The notes under the pieces: model-generated
Seen by the model: only the letters and a program-made list of their open reading frames with translations
Databases searched by the model: none
What the model was told of the DNA's origin: nothing
Position numbers and translations under genes: made by a program
Origin: Agarivorans sp. Alg241-V36
GTDB lineage: Bacteria; Pseudomonadota; Gammaproteobacteria; Enterobacterales; Celerinatantimonadaceae
NCBI RefSeq assembly: GCF_900537085.1
Contig: NZ_UNRE01000006.1
Span: 186,001 to 250,000 of the forward strand
Direction of reading: 5' to 3'
DNA length: 64,000 bases
In this document: positions 37,636 to 48,670 of the stretch, in pieces
How positions within the stretch are numbered: the stretch's first letter is position 1
Layout: every line of letters begins with the position of its first letter

Positions 37636-37974
37636 GACTCTCGGTCAGCATATCTATACCAAAGTGGATGAAGTCTAACCGTGCTGCGGGTTTATTGAAA
37701 GGTCGAAAGGTCTGTCTTGTGTGGTGATTAGGTAAATATTGGTGTTTTTTGTAAGTGTTTTCTTAATTCGCTTGTTGATTGGCCTTATTGGACTAGTAAA
37801 TACCCAATAAATGACTTGTTAGGTCGCCTTTGTCCCAATTTCTGCAACAGTCTAATCCATCGGCGCTAGCTAATTTAGGCCTGCGGCTATGCAACAATGC
37901 CCTCATTAAGGCTAAGGCCTTACTTAGCCGGCTTTACTCGACTATTTAATTTTGAAACCAATAGGGTATTAACA
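37636..37974. other. Intergenic region between arnB and a small secreted-protein gene
   Basis: About 340 bases with divergent promoters. The only clear structure is the inverted repeat GGCTAAG/CTTAGCC (37910-37929), in the likely 5' UTR of the gene at 37975. Confidence 0.5.
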
Positions 37975-38364
37975 ATGAAAAAAGCGCTTACTTTGATTAC
38001 GGCTGCAACAACTAGCTTGGTACTGGCTTTACCTGCCTCTGCGGAACAATTAAGTGATGAGCAAAAGCTAGCAGCAGCTGAGTTTGCCAATAGCAGTGCG
38101 CGTTGCTTAGCCGCACATGCATATCTTAATGATAAGGATGAGCGTCAAGCCCTAGCGCAAATTGTCGCCAATATGCCAAGCGAGCAAATTAGTCGCGAGT
38201 CTATCGGGTTTTTGTCGGTATTAGGCTACGGATTGGGTGAGGCGTCTATGGGCTTGCATGCGGTAGAAAAAGAAAGTGGCAAACAAGAGGCTTTAGCCTT
38301 GGCAGAAGCGGTTTATCAAAATAACCAATGTAACATTGACGAAGTGCTAAGAAGCGTAAGTTAG
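37975..38364 (+). CDS. Small secreted protein of unknown function
   Basis: 129 residues with a clear signal peptide (KKALTLITAATTSLVLALPA, then SAEQ). The mature part is short and helical, with two cysteines (ARCLAAH and NNQCNID) that could form a disulfide. The family is not recognised. The ATG at 37975 has AGGG 8 bases upstream; a longer frame to 37897 has no support. It converges on glpD with a hairpin between them. Confidence 0.75.
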   Translation: MKKALTLITAATTSLVLALPASAEQLSDEQKLAAAEFANSSARCLAAHAYLNDKDERQALAQIVANMPSEQISRESIGFLSVLGYGLGEASMGLHAVEKESGKQEALALAEAVYQNNQCNIDEVLRSVS

Positions 38365-38392
38365 GGTTTTCCCGGTGCGCTGGCAGTAGCTA

Positions 38393-38423
38393 GCAAGCCT
38401 GAGATTGTTGCTTTCAGGCTTGC
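38393..38423. terminator. Candidate terminator between convergent genes
   Basis: GCAAGCCTGA and TCAGGCTTGC form a perfect 10-bp stem around an 11-base loop. There is no strong T run, so termination could be partial in each direction. Confidence 0.5.
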
Positions 38424-38435
38424 GTATTACTTGGA

Positions 38436-39977
38436 CTAACTCGCTTGGGCAGTGTTTTGTTGTGGCTTAAGCTGCGCTACCACATTCTGCTTTTTTTGCA
38501 GGTAGTCCTGCAGTTGTTGTTGCTGCTCTTTACTAAAGGCTAAGCCTTGTTTAGTGCGGCGCCACAATACATCGTCTTTTTCGCGAGCCCATTCCTGCTC
38601 ATATAAATAGTCGATTTCTAGCCGATACAAATTGCCGCCAAACAATTCGCCTAAACCCTTTTGCTTAGCATCATGTAATAACTGCTCTGCTTGGCTGCCG
38701 TACTGCATGCACCAGCGAGTGACTAGTTCTTTTGGCAAGTCGCTGTTTGCTTGTTGCTGCTCAATAAATGCAGCCAAATTGCCGCCAATTGCACCACCCG
38801 GTAAGAACGAGGCTTTAGTCCATGCCGCACCTAAGTTGTTTATGCGTGGCGCAAGCATTTCTAAAGCTGCTTCGGCCAGTTTGCGGTAAGTGGTTAACTT
38901 GCCTCCAAATACCGATAACAAAGGCGCCCCCTCGGCTTCATCACTCAGCTCTAAGGTATAGTCACGGGTCACTGCCGAGGGATCATTTGACTCATCTTGG
39001 CAAAGTGGCCGTACTCCAGAAAAGCTGTGAATCACATCGCTGGGCGCGATTTGCTGAGTAAAGTGCTGGTTGACTACATCACACAAGTAATTGACTTCCT
39101 CATCGGAGATCGCCACGTCTGAAGGGTTGCCTTGGTACTCTACGTCGGTGGTGCCAATTAAAGAGTATTGCTGCTGATAAGGGATCACAAACACAATCCG
39201 CTTGTCGGTGTTTTGTAAAATGTAAGATTGTGGCTGGTCATGAATTTTAGGTACCACAATATGGCTGCCTTTTACTAAGCGAATAGTGCGAGGCGGCGTT
39301 TGTTGCATATTCTCTTCGATGAATTGCTGCACCCAAGGCCCAGCGGCATTCACCAAGGTATTGCAGCGATACTGTTGTTGCTCTCCGCTCACTGTGTCTA
39401 AAACCTCAACCAGCCAATGTTGGTCTTGGCGTTTGGCGGAGGTGACTTTTTGGCGCGGGGCGATAAGCGCACCGTGTTTGGCAGCCAGCAGCGCGTTGCT
39501 AATCACTAGTCGTGCATCGTCTACCCAACAATCTGAATACTCGAAACCTTTACTAATATCACTTTTAAGAACGCTATTATCGCTGAAGCTCAAGCCCTTA
39601 CAGCCGGGTAGCGTGCCGCGTTTAGCAAGGTTGTCGTATAGAAACAATCCCATTCGGATCAATATCCAAGGTCGTAGGTGCGGGCGATGTGGCAAACGAA
39701 AACGCATTGGCTCTACTAAATGTGGGGCCATGTTAAGCAGAACTTCACGCTCTTTAAGCGCTTCGCTCACCAAACGAAACTCGTAATGCTCAAGATAGCG
39801 TAAGCCACCATGGATTAACTTGGAGCTGGCTGAAGATGTGGCACTGGCTAAATCATTTTGCTCAAACAAGGCTACACGCTGGCCGCGACCAGCTGCATCT
39901 GCGGCTATGCCTACTCCATTAATGCCACCACCTATAACGATTAGGTCGTAGTTATGCGGGTCGTTGCTTTGTTCCAT
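38436..39977 (-). CDS. glpD: Aerobic glycerol-3-phosphate dehydrogenase
   Basis: 513 residues, the family length. The FAD-binding motif IGGGINGVGIAADAAGRG opens the protein. SSKLIHGGLRYLEHYEFRLV and FSGVRPLCQD are GlpD blocks. A peripheral inner-membrane flavoenzyme that oxidises glycerol 3-phosphate to dihydroxyacetone phosphate and passes electrons to quinone. A GlpR-type operator lies upstream at 40007-40024. Works with GlpK and GlpR encoded nearby. Confidence 0.96.
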   Translation of the reverse strand: MEQSNDPHNYDLIVIGGGINGVGIAADAAGRGQRVALFEQNDLASATSSASSKLIHGGLRYLEHYEFRLVSEALKEREVLLNMAPHLVEPMRFRLPHRPHLRPWILIRMGLFLYDNLAKRGTLPGCKGLSFSDNSVLKSDISKGFEYSDCWVDDARLVISNALLAAKHGALIAPRQKVTSAKRQDQHWLVEVLDTVSGEQQQYRCNTLVNAAGPWVQQFIEENMQQTPPRTIRLVKGSHIVVPKIHDQPQSYILQNTDKRIVFVIPYQQQYSLIGTTDVEYQGNPSDVAISDEEVNYLCDVVNQHFTQQIAPSDVIHSFSGVRPLCQDESNDPSAVTRDYTLELSDEAEGAPLLSVFGGKLTTYRKLAEAALEMLAPRINNLGAAWTKASFLPGGAIGGNLAAFIEQQQANSDLPKELVTRWCMQYGSQAEQLLHDAKQKGLGELFGGNLYRLEIDYLYEQEWAREKDDVLWRRTKQGLAFSKEQQQQLQDYLQKKQNVVAQLKPQQNTAQAS

Positions 39978-40006
39978 GCTGAGCGATCCTTTATTGGGTT
40001 TCGTTT

Positions 40007-40024
40007 GTTTTCGTTATCGAGCAT
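40007..40024. promoter_or_regulatory. GlpR operator upstream of glpD
   Basis: GTTTTCGTTATCGAGCAT, a half-symmetrical site sharing TCG-N4-CGAGCATAAT with the site upstream of glpK. It resembles the E. coli GlpR consensus with TTCG and CGAA half-sites. Confidence 0.6.
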
Positions 40025-40168
40025 AATAGAGCATTTTGTGATCAAAAAACAATTGTTGATGTAAAAATAATGTGCAAAACGCGCTTTTGTGCCGGCTCAA
40101 GGGATTTGTCTGTGTGGAGTATTTGCTCTAAAATGTTACATCTTGTTAACAAGTGTTTGCGGTAGCGT

Positions 40169-40915
40169 ATGAAGATTCATCAGTTGGAAGGTTATATTCA
40201 GAATATTTTCTTGGTTGAATACCCCACCAAGCTGCTGTTACTCGATGGTTGCTGTCGCGCCGATGTTGCAATGCTTAGACGCTACATATGTGAAGAGTTA
40301 GCCAGACCATTTAGCCAATTAAAATTGGTGATGGTGACGCATATGCACCCTGACCATGCTGGTGGTGCCAGTTACTTGCAGCGCCGCTTTAAGCTTTCTA
40401 TTGCAGGAGCCGAACACCCTGGCGAGTGGTATCAAGGCATCGCCGGAAGGTGTAAGCATTTAGTAGATTTGGCCTTGGCGCATTATGTTGCGAAGCGGCA
40501 TCGGCGCGCTAAAGCCAATTTGTGGTATTCGCCGAAACTTACCTTTACCCATCGACTTAAAGATGGGCAGCGCTTACCGGGCTTTGAAGATTGGCAGGTG
40601 TGTTTTACACCTGGTCATACTGACCGAGATTTATCGCTCTATCACCCAGCTACAAAAACTTTATATGTGGCAGACTGCATCTTGCGGGTGAAAGGCAGTT
40701 TAATTTGTCCGTTTCCTATCTCTAATCCTAGCCTGTATCGCCAATCTATTGAGCGCTTTAGCCAAATGCAGGTTGATAACTATTTATTGGCCCATGGCGA
40801 GGGCGGCGAGATCAGCCAAGCTGAGTTAAGCCAATTGCAGCAACTTTGTCCCGAGCAAGCTACCAGCTATAAGGGCTTTTTGGGTGAGCTACTGCGTAAA
40901 CGCTTAGCGGCTTAA
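40169..40915 (+). CDS. Metallo-beta-lactamase-fold hydrolase
   Basis: 248 residues. THMHPDHAGG is the metal-binding H-x-H-x-D-H motif, followed by FTPGHTDRDLSLYHP and LYVADCIL for the remaining ligands. Substrate unknown; glyoxalase II-like or lactonase-like reactions are typical of the fold. The ribosome binding site is weak. Divergent from glpD and convergent with glpR, with stops overlapping by four bases. It could be a glycerol-regulon member because it shares the glpD upstream region. Confidence 0.8.
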   Translation: MKIHQLEGYIQNIFLVEYPTKLLLLDGCCRADVAMLRRYICEELARPFSQLKLVMVTHMHPDHAGGASYLQRRFKLSIAGAEHPGEWYQGIAGRCKHLVDLALAHYVAKRHRRAKANLWYSPKLTFTHRLKDGQRLPGFEDWQVCFTPGHTDRDLSLYHPATKTLYVADCILRVKGSLICPFPISNPSLYRQSIERFSQMQVDNYLLAHGEGGEISQAELSQLQQLCPEQATSYKGFLGELLRKRLAA

Positions 40916-41691
40916 CTACTTAGTTGAGTGGGGCAAAGTGTTAGCTGCACATCTTCACGCTTAAGGATTTCGCCAATATCTTGTGGTACAGGCAGATCGG
41001 TATAAAGCTGGTCAATTTGCGCAATGTTGCCAATGTTAATCATGGCGTTACGGCCAAACTTGCTATGGTCTGCGGCAAGAATAACATTGCGCGAACTGGC
41101 AATAATGGCTTGAGTTACACGCACTTCATGGTAGTCAAAATCCAGCAGCGAGCCGTCTAAATCAATGCCGCTTACGGTTACTACGCCGTAATCTAAGCGA
41201 AACTGCTTAATGAAATCGATAGTGGCTTCACCCACTATGCCGCCGTCTTTGTTACGTAAGGCGCCGCCAGCCATAATCACATTGAAATCGTCTTTTACCA
41301 TTAGCAGTGAGGCGACGTGAATATTGTTAGTGATGATACGTAGATCTCTATGCTCAAGTAGTGCTCTGGCAATGGTTTCTGCGGTAGTACCAATATCTAA
41401 AAACAGTGAGGCACCATTGGGGATTTGCTCAGCAATTTTTTGAGCAATGCTTTCTTTTTCCAGATGTTGCTTAATCTTACGGTTGGAGTAAGAGTCATTA
41501 ACTACGCTGCTTGATAGCAGTGAAGCACCACCATGATGCCGGTGAATCAGCTTTTGCTCGGCCAACACATTAAGGTCTCGGCGAATGGTTTGTGGGCTTA
41601 CGTTTAGTGATTCTACTAATTCTTCGGTAGCCACAAAGCCTTGGGTTTTTATCACCTGCAAGATTTGTTGATGGCGTTGAGTCTGCTTCAC
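40912..41691 (-). CDS. glpR: DeoR-family repressor GlpR
   Basis: 259 residues. The N-terminal DeoR helix-turn-helix (RHQQILQVIKTQGFVATEEL, SPQTIRRDLNVL) is followed by a phosphosugar-sensing domain (LDIGTTAETIARAL, DYHEVRVTQAII, ADHSKFGRNAMI). The start MKQTQRHQ equals that of known GlpR proteins. It should repress glpD and glpK until glycerol 3-phosphate binds. It is divergent from glpK. Confidence 0.92.
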   Translation of the reverse strand: MKQTQRHQQILQVIKTQGFVATEELVESLNVSPQTIRRDLNVLAEQKLIHRHHGGASLLSSSVVNDSYSNRKIKQHLEKESIAQKIAEQIPNGASLFLDIGTTAETIARALLEHRDLRIITNNIHVASLLMVKDDFNVIMAGGALRNKDGGIVGEATIDFIKQFRLDYGVVTVSGIDLDGSLLDFDYHEVRVTQAIIASSRNVILAADHSKFGRNAMINIGNIAQIDQLYTDLPVPQDIGEILKREDVQLTLCPTQLSS

Positions 41692-41861
41692 AACTGGGTT
41701 TCTCTTATTGGTATTAATTGTACTGTGCAGCTATAAGTCTACTTAAAAAGCAGTTTTTGTCACGATTAACAAAGCGATACCGCTGGCAGCATCGCAGCTT
41801 TTCCGGAAAAATGCTGGAATGAAATTAAAGTTTTGTCACGCTTTGGTTAAAAATATGTTCT

Positions 41862-41885
41862 AAAATGTTCGTTTTCGAGCATAAT
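41862..41885. promoter_or_regulatory. GlpR operator upstream of glpK
   Basis: AAATGTTCGTTTTCGAGCAT flanked by AT, an imperfect palindrome 34 bases before the glpK start. Same pattern as at glpD. Confidence 0.65.
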
Positions 41886-41900
41886 AAGCCTAAATGCTAA

Positions 41901-43433
<1,533 letters not shown>

Positions 43434-43462
43434 ACCTAGCTTAGCTTTGAGTATGCATATAG

Positions 43463-43488
43463 AGCCGCTGTCGATTAGCGGCTTTTTT
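43463..43488 (+). terminator. Terminator of glpK
   Basis: AGCCGCT-GTCGATT-AGCGGCT followed by a T run, 30 bases after the stop. Confidence 0.9.
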
Positions 43489-43617
43489 GTGCATAAGTTC
43501 TACAGTTTATGTGTTGATTCTCAGTAAACGCCTAGCTTCTTCGAAAAATGATGAGCTTAGCGTCATTCGTTGCTAATGTTTAAGGATCATATTGGGGAAT
43601 CATGCTGGAGGAAGTCG

Positions 43618-44559
43618 GTGACAAATAGTTCCTTTGAAACCTTAGATTTAAACTTACTAAAAGTGTTTGTGGTATTGGCCCAAGAGCTGAATACCCGTCG
43701 CACCGCCGAGCGGATGCATGTGAGTCAACCTGCGATAAGTCGCAGCTTACAAAAACTGCGAGAACATTTTGCTGATGAACTATTTGTACGCGCTCAACAC
43801 GGCCTAATTGCTACTCCCAAAGCTGAGCAATTGTCACTGAGTCTGCCGGGGATTTTGGCCGAACTGGCCAATGTAGTGGACCATCACAATGACTTTGATC
43901 CAGCTAAATTAGAGGGCATTCTAAAAGTTGCCATGCATCCTATGTTGTTAGCGTCGGTGGCTAAGCGCTTGTTTGTGGCACTTCAGCAACATGCGCCAGA
44001 CTTGCGTTTACAAGTGGCCACTTGGGGCGCCGATACCTGCGAACTCATTCAGCGAGGGCAAATTGATTTTGGTTTATGTTTGCTGCCAGTAGAAGGCTCT
44101 AAAGAGCTAGTGCAGCGGCGTTTATGGCGACAGCCTATTTATGTTTATGCCCGCGAAGCTCATCCTATTGGCGACAATATTGTCACTCCGCAACACTTCG
44201 AAACTTACTCTACCGCTTTAATTCACGTACCTGGTTGGAGCCCGGCTCGCACCGAGGCAGAAAAGTTTTTAGCTGCCTATGGCGTAGAAGTGACCATTGG
44301 GTATCGCTCAGAATTGCCGGGTTCGATTATGGATGTATTGCGGGTGAGTGATTTAGTCTACCCAAGTGTGACTTATTACCCACCAGAAGATATTCCCGGC
44401 ATTAGGCAATTACAGCTAAGTGAAGACTTTAAAGGTTTAGCGCTGAAATACGATACTGGTTATGTTTTCCACTACCGCAATCGACAAAATCCTCTGTACT
44501 TGTGGTTGCAAGAGATCTTGGTTGAGCAATGTCGCGATGAGATTTTTAGCCTTACCTAA
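43618..44559 (+). CDS. LysR-family transcriptional regulator
   Basis: 313 residues. The helix-turn-helix LKVFVVLAQELNTRRTAERM, then SQPAISRSLQKLREHF, is followed by a NodD/LeuO-like effector domain without a visible specific motif. I start at GTG 43618 because GGAGG lies 6 bases upstream, while earlier ATG codons at 43570-43576 have none. Target unknown. It lies between glpK and recG. Confidence 0.85.
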   Translation: MTNSSFETLDLNLLKVFVVLAQELNTRRTAERMHVSQPAISRSLQKLREHFADELFVRAQHGLIATPKAEQLSLSLPGILAELANVVDHHNDFDPAKLEGILKVAMHPMLLASVAKRLFVALQQHAPDLRLQVATWGADTCELIQRGQIDFGLCLLPVEGSKELVQRRLWRQPIYVYAREAHPIGDNIVTPQHFETYSTALIHVPGWSPARTEAEKFLAAYGVEVTIGYRSELPGSIMDVLRVSDLVYPSVTYYPPEDIPGIRQLQLSEDFKGLALKYDTGYVFHYRNRQNPLYLWLQEILVEQCRDEIFSLT

Positions 44560-44580
44560 GCTATTAACTGATTCTGCTAT

Positions 44581-46662
44581 TTAGGCTTGGGCAAACTGCT
44601 CGCGGCCAGCTAACCAGCGGTCAATGAGTGGCTCAATGGCTACCGGCGTTTGCTGTAATAACTGTTTTGCTAAACGCTGGGCTTTACCAATCATTGCTTG
44701 GTCACGCACTAAATCGGCAATTTTAAACTCGGCTAAGCCAGTTTGTTTAGTGCCTAAGAGTTCGCCGGGGCCGCGAATTTCCATATCACGTTGGGCAATT
44801 ACAAATCCGTCGGTGCTATCGCGCAGCACACTTAAGCGCGAGCTGGCGGTTTTAGACAAGGGACTGTGGTACATCAGCACACAATGGCTTTCTACTTGGC
44901 CGCGGCCAACTCGCCCACGTAGTTGGTGGAGTTGAGCTAAACCCAGCCGCTCGGGGTTTTCGATAATCATTAAACTGGAATTAGGCACATCAACGCCAAC
45001 TTCAATCACGGTAGTTGCTACTAACAAATCTAAGTGATGATTTTTAAACTGCTCCATTACCCATTGCTTTTCTTGTGGCTTCATTCGGCCATGTACTAAG
45101 CCTATGCGTAAGTCGGGCAATTGTTTTTGCAAGGTATCGGCGGTGTCTTCTGCCGCTTGGCATTGTAAAACCTCTGACTCTTCAATTAGGGTGCACACCC
45201 AATAGGCTTGGCGACCATCATTATGGCAAGCCTGGTACACCCGCTCGATAACTTGCTCGCGGCGTGTATCAGGCAGGGCCACGGTTTTAATTGGCGTTCT
45301 GCCCGGTGGCAATTCATCAATAATCGACAGTTCTAAATCTGCATAAGCGGTCATCGCCAAGGTGCGAGGGATAGGGGTCGCCGTCATGATTAGCTGATGG
45401 GGTAGAGTATTGCTGCCATCTACCGCAGCACCTTTTTCACGCAGAGCCATGCGTTGATGAACACCAAAGCGGTGTTGCTCATCAATGATCACTAAGGCCA
45501 GTTTGGCGAACTGTACTTGATCTTGAAAAATCGCGTGAGTGCCCACTACCATTTGCGCTTCGCCGCTGGCTATTCGCTGCATAGCTTGATTACGCGCTTT
45601 GCCTTTTTGCTTGCCGGCTAGCCAATCAACCTTAATGCCTAAAGGCTCAAACCAAGCTGCAAAATTAACAGCATGTTGCTCGGCCAATATTTCGGTGGGA
45701 GCCATCAGCGCTACTTGGTAACCATTGGCTAAAGCTTGTAAAGCCGCCATTGCTGCTACTAAGGTTTTGCCGCTACCTACATCGCCTTGTACTAGCCGCA
45801 TCATAGCGTGAGGCTGTTGGGTATCGGCTTTAATTTCGGCCACTACTCGCTGCTGGGCATTGGTAGGTTTAAAGGGCAATTGAGCTAAAAACTGCTGCTC
45901 CAGTTGGCTGGCTAAAGGCAAAGCAATTGCGGCTTGGCGCTGCTGTTCTTGGCGCAGCTTTAACATGCTTAGCTGGTGGGCGGCTAGCTCCTCTAGCACC
46001 AAACGTTGTTGGGCAGGGTGCTTACCTTCTTCCAGTAAGCTTAATTCGGTGTCTGGTTCTGGGCGATGCAGCAACATCAAGGCTTGGTTTAGATCTAAAC
46101 CATGGGGGCGTAATGCTGGTGGCAGCCAATCTACTAGCGGATATTGCTCTAAGAGTTTAAAAGCTTGTTCGCTCAATTTACGCAGGTTGAGCTGCTTTAA
46201 ACCTTCAGTAGTGGGGTAGACCGGGGTGAGTTTTTCATCCATGAGCGGTGCGTTGGCATCGGCAATTATGCTGTATTCCGGATGAATCATTTCCCAGCCA
46301 TGTTTACCACGCTTTGCCTCGCCAAAACAGCGCATCCATTTGCCCTGTTGCATGGCCGCTTTTTGGCCGTTGTTAAAATTGAAAAAGCGTAGAGTAATGC
46401 TGCCGCTGCCGTCGCTAATCCGGCAAGTGAGCATGCGTCGACGTGCGTGAATAGTTTCAACTTTGGTAATCTCGCCATGCACTGATACATGAGCACCATG
46501 CAAGAGATCGTTGATTGGCCAAACGCGGGTGCGATCTTCGTAGCGCAGCGGTAAGTGCAGCAGCAAATCGCCTACATTTCGAATATGTAAGCGCAGGAGC
46601 TTTTCGGCGAGTTTGTCACCCACTCCCTTAAGTGCAGTAATAGGCAGGCTGCTTAGTTCCAC
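44581..46662 (-). CDS. recG: ATP-dependent DNA helicase RecG
   Basis: 693 residues. An N-terminal wedge/OB region (GKWMRCFGEAKRG) precedes the SF2 helicase core: Walker A GDVGSGKTLVAAMAAL, DEQHRFGVHQR (DExH), TATPIPRTLAM, and QLRGRVGRGQVESHC. RecG remodels stalled forks and Holliday junctions. Normal length. It converges on the LysR gene to its left. Confidence 0.97.
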   Translation of the reverse strand: MELSSLPITALKGVGDKLAEKLLRLHIRNVGDLLLHLPLRYEDRTRVWPINDLLHGAHVSVHGEITKVETIHARRRMLTCRISDGSGSITLRFFNFNNGQKAAMQQGKWMRCFGEAKRGKHGWEMIHPEYSIIADANAPLMDEKLTPVYPTTEGLKQLNLRKLSEQAFKLLEQYPLVDWLPPALRPHGLDLNQALMLLHRPEPDTELSLLEEGKHPAQQRLVLEELAAHQLSMLKLRQEQQRQAAIALPLASQLEQQFLAQLPFKPTNAQQRVVAEIKADTQQPHAMMRLVQGDVGSGKTLVAAMAALQALANGYQVALMAPTEILAEQHAVNFAAWFEPLGIKVDWLAGKQKGKARNQAMQRIASGEAQMVVGTHAIFQDQVQFAKLALVIIDEQHRFGVHQRMALREKGAAVDGSNTLPHQLIMTATPIPRTLAMTAYADLELSIIDELPPGRTPIKTVALPDTRREQVIERVYQACHNDGRQAYWVCTLIEESEVLQCQAAEDTADTLQKQLPDLRIGLVHGRMKPQEKQWVMEQFKNHHLDLLVATTVIEVGVDVPNSSLMIIENPERLGLAQLHQLRGRVGRGQVESHCVLMYHSPLSKTASSRLSVLRDSTDGFVIAQRDMEIRGPGELLGTKQTGLAEFKIADLVRDQAMIGKAQRLAKQLLQQTPVAIEPLIDRWLAGREQFAQA

Positions 46663-46757
46663 TTAAACCACTGTAAATATGATCATGTACCAAGAGTATA
46701 TATGAATTTTTCAGCTATTATTACTAATCAAGGGTTTAACTGTATTTGAGGCGCAAA

Positions 46758-47285
46758 ATGCTAAGGTTTCTTTGTAACATAGGTTTGGCTTTGCTGTTAG
46801 CTATTGGTGTTATAGAAGCTTGCATGGCAGAGCAAACGGCTCAACCTGCCCAGCTGCATAAACCCGAACAGCCGATTGAACGGCCGATTCCCAGCCACCC
46901 CATTGAGCGACCACTACGACCCATTCATCCTATTCGCCCACCGGCTCAGTTGCCCTATCGCTGGCAAGGTGCCCGCACTTATTATTGGGTAGCGCCTAGC
47001 GCCCAGTGGCAACCCGAAACCTTACGGCCAAATCAAGTGATTGAGCTAGAAATAGCAGCAGACGATCGCGCCGAACTGCTGCTAATTGATGGTCGCGACA
47101 AAGTAGTATTTGATGGCTGGCTAGGCATGGGCGATTTGCGAACCTGGCAGATCCAGCACCCTGCGTCTTTATATTTTTCCAAGATCGAAGGTTTTAGTTT
47201 AAAACTTAACGGTAGTGACATCGATTTGTCGGGCTACCCGCAAGATCAGCCTTTATCGCTAACCCTTGCACCAGAGGCTGAATAG
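46758..47285 (+). CDS. Proline-rich secreted protein of unknown function
   Basis: 175 residues. A signal peptide (LRFLCNIGLALLLAIGVIEA) leads to a Pro/His/Arg-rich stretch with repeated P-I-E-R-P and P-I-H-P-I-R-P units (about residues 35-65). A compact C-terminal beta-like domain follows (VIELEIAADDRAELLLIDGR). The ATG at 46758 has GAGG 6 bases upstream. Divergent from recG. Not recognised. Confidence 0.7.
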   Translation: MLRFLCNIGLALLLAIGVIEACMAEQTAQPAQLHKPEQPIERPIPSHPIERPLRPIHPIRPPAQLPYRWQGARTYYWVAPSAQWQPETLRPNQVIELEIAADDRAELLLIDGRDKVVFDGWLGMGDLRTWQIQHPASLYFSKIEGFSLKLNGSDIDLSGYPQDQPLSLTLAPEAE

Positions 47286-47394
47286 GCGGCTAAGAGGTTC
47301 AAATTTGCGGTAGCTTCACGTATTATCTAGGCCATTAGTGGCAGCCATGCCGCATTGTAAGTTCATTCATCGAATTCGAAGGTATTGATTTCCT

Positions 47395-47916
47395 ATGGCC
47401 AAGTTATCCCTGCAAGAGCAGATGCTTAAAGCTGGTTTAGTTGATAAGAAAAAAGCCAAAAAAGTTGGCAAAACTAATAAAAAGTCTCGCACCTTGGCCA
47501 AAGAAGTAAAAGCTGCTGCCGAGCAAGCGCGTACCGAACAGCAACAACGTGATGCCGAGTTAGCGCAGCAGCAAAATGCTGAAAAAGCCAAGAAAGCCGT
47601 TGCCGCACAAATTAAGCAATTGATCGAGATGAACATGCTCGACAGAAAGCGCGGTGATGATGGCTATAACTTCACTCATGATGGCGTAATTAAAAAGATA
47701 TTTGTTACCGATGAGCTGCGTAAGCAGCTAAGCAACGGCCGTTTAGCCATTGTGACCTTAGGTGAAGCCTACGAAGTTGTGCCTACTATTGTGGCGGAAA
47801 AAATTGCCCAGCGTGACGAAAGCGTAGTGGTGCTAATTAACGACCCAAGCCAAGATGTGATTGATGAAGACGACCCGTATGCGGATTATCAAATCCCAGA
47901 TGATTTGATGTGGTAA
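47395..47916 (+). CDS. DUF2058-family protein (YaiL-like)
   Basis: 173 residues. An Ala/Lys/Gln-rich coiled-coil-like N-terminus (MAKLSLQEQMLKAGLVDKKK) precedes the conserved C-terminal block HDGVIKKIFVTDELRKQL and an acidic tail. YaiL-type proteins are annotated as nucleoprotein or polynucleotide-associated. Its precise role is unknown. A terminator follows at 47937. Confidence 0.82.
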   Translation: MAKLSLQEQMLKAGLVDKKKAKKVGKTNKKSRTLAKEVKAAAEQARTEQQQRDAELAQQQNAEKAKKAVAAQIKQLIEMNMLDRKRGDDGYNFTHDGVIKKIFVTDELRKQLSNGRLAIVTLGEAYEVVPTIVAEKIAQRDESVVVLINDPSQDVIDEDDPYADYQIPDDLMW

Positions 47917-47936
47917 TGAGGTGTTAGATTGAGAAG

Positions 47937-47960
47937 AAACCGCTACTTAGCGGTTTTTTT
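47937..47960 (+). terminator. Terminator of the DUF2058 gene
   Basis: AAACCGCT-ACTT-AGCGGTTTTTTT, 21 bases past the stop. Confidence 0.9.
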
Positions 47961-48054
47961 GTGTTTGTTATTTGTGTTGCGAACCCACCGTTTAATTATT
48001 AGTTCATCGCTAAATCCAGCAGAGGTGGCGACTTAAGCGTTGCTAATCGTATTT

Positions 48055-48155
48055 CGCTTTCGAAGTACTTTGTTGGCTCAGGTTTCGCCTTGTCGGCGAC
48101 ACACTAAGCTTTGCTTGGCTAAAGCTTAGCAGCAAAAGAAAGGCGGCCTGCATTC
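48055..48155 (+). repeat. Dispersed repeat, copy 1 (partial)
   Basis: Begins CGCTTTCGAAGTACTTTGTT and includes the hairpin CTAAGCTTT/AAAGCTTAG (near 48103-48129), then AAAAGAAAGGC-GGCCTGCAT. It lacks the 3' half present in copies 2 and 3. Confidence 0.8.
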
Positions 48156-48200
48156 CCTTTCACCTTGCGTTTCTTATAAATTAGCGCGTCTTCGCGAATT

Positions 48201-48409
48201 CGCTTTCGAAGTACTTTGTTGGTTCCGGTTTCGCCTTATCGGCGATGTACTAAGCTTTGCTCGGCTAAAGCTTAGTAGCAAAAGAAAGGCAGCCCGCATC
48301 TCCTTAGTTCCTCCGTTGCTCGCAAACAAGGGCACCTTCGGAAACTCGCTGCGCTCAAACAGTCCTCGGTTTAATCCCTTGTTTACTCCGCTACTCGGCG
48401 GAGATGATG
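48201..48409 (+). repeat. Dispersed repeat, copy 2 (full)
   Basis: Same start as copy 1. The hairpin TACTAAGCTTT/AAAGCTTAGTA (48248-48277) is followed by AAAAGAAAGGCAGCCCGCAT, TCGCAAACAAGGGCACC, CTGCGCTCAAACAGTCCTCG, and TACTCGGCGGAGATGATG. Apparent reading frames through it are a by-product of the repeat. Confidence 0.85.
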
Positions 48410-48470
48410 ATGTTTTGAAAGCAGAGCTGTGAGCTTGAGATTTCATTAGTTTCATTCGGACCAATGCTTG

Positions 48471-48665
48471 GTGTTGGTTCAGGTTTCGCCTTATCGGCGA
48501 TGTACTTTTCTTTGCTCTGCCAAAGAAAAGTACACAAAAGAAAGGCAGCCCGCATCTCCTTAGCTCCTCCGTTGCTCGCAAACAAGGGCACCTCCGGAAA
48601 CTCGCTGCGCTCAAACAGTCCTCGGTTTAATCCCTTGTTTACTCCGCTACTCGGCGGAGATGATG
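48471..48665 (+). repeat. Dispersed repeat, copy 3 (full)
   Basis: About 95% identical to copy 2 after the hairpin. Its hairpin has a different sequence, TACTTTTCTTTG/CAAAGAAAAGTA (48503-48532), but keeps perfect pairing. Confidence 0.85.
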
Positions 48666-48670
48666 GTGCT

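Noticed and set aside
37636-37900. Possible PmrA/PhoP box before arnB
   Set aside because: Only loose TTAA fragments were seen; no pair of half-sites has the right spacing.
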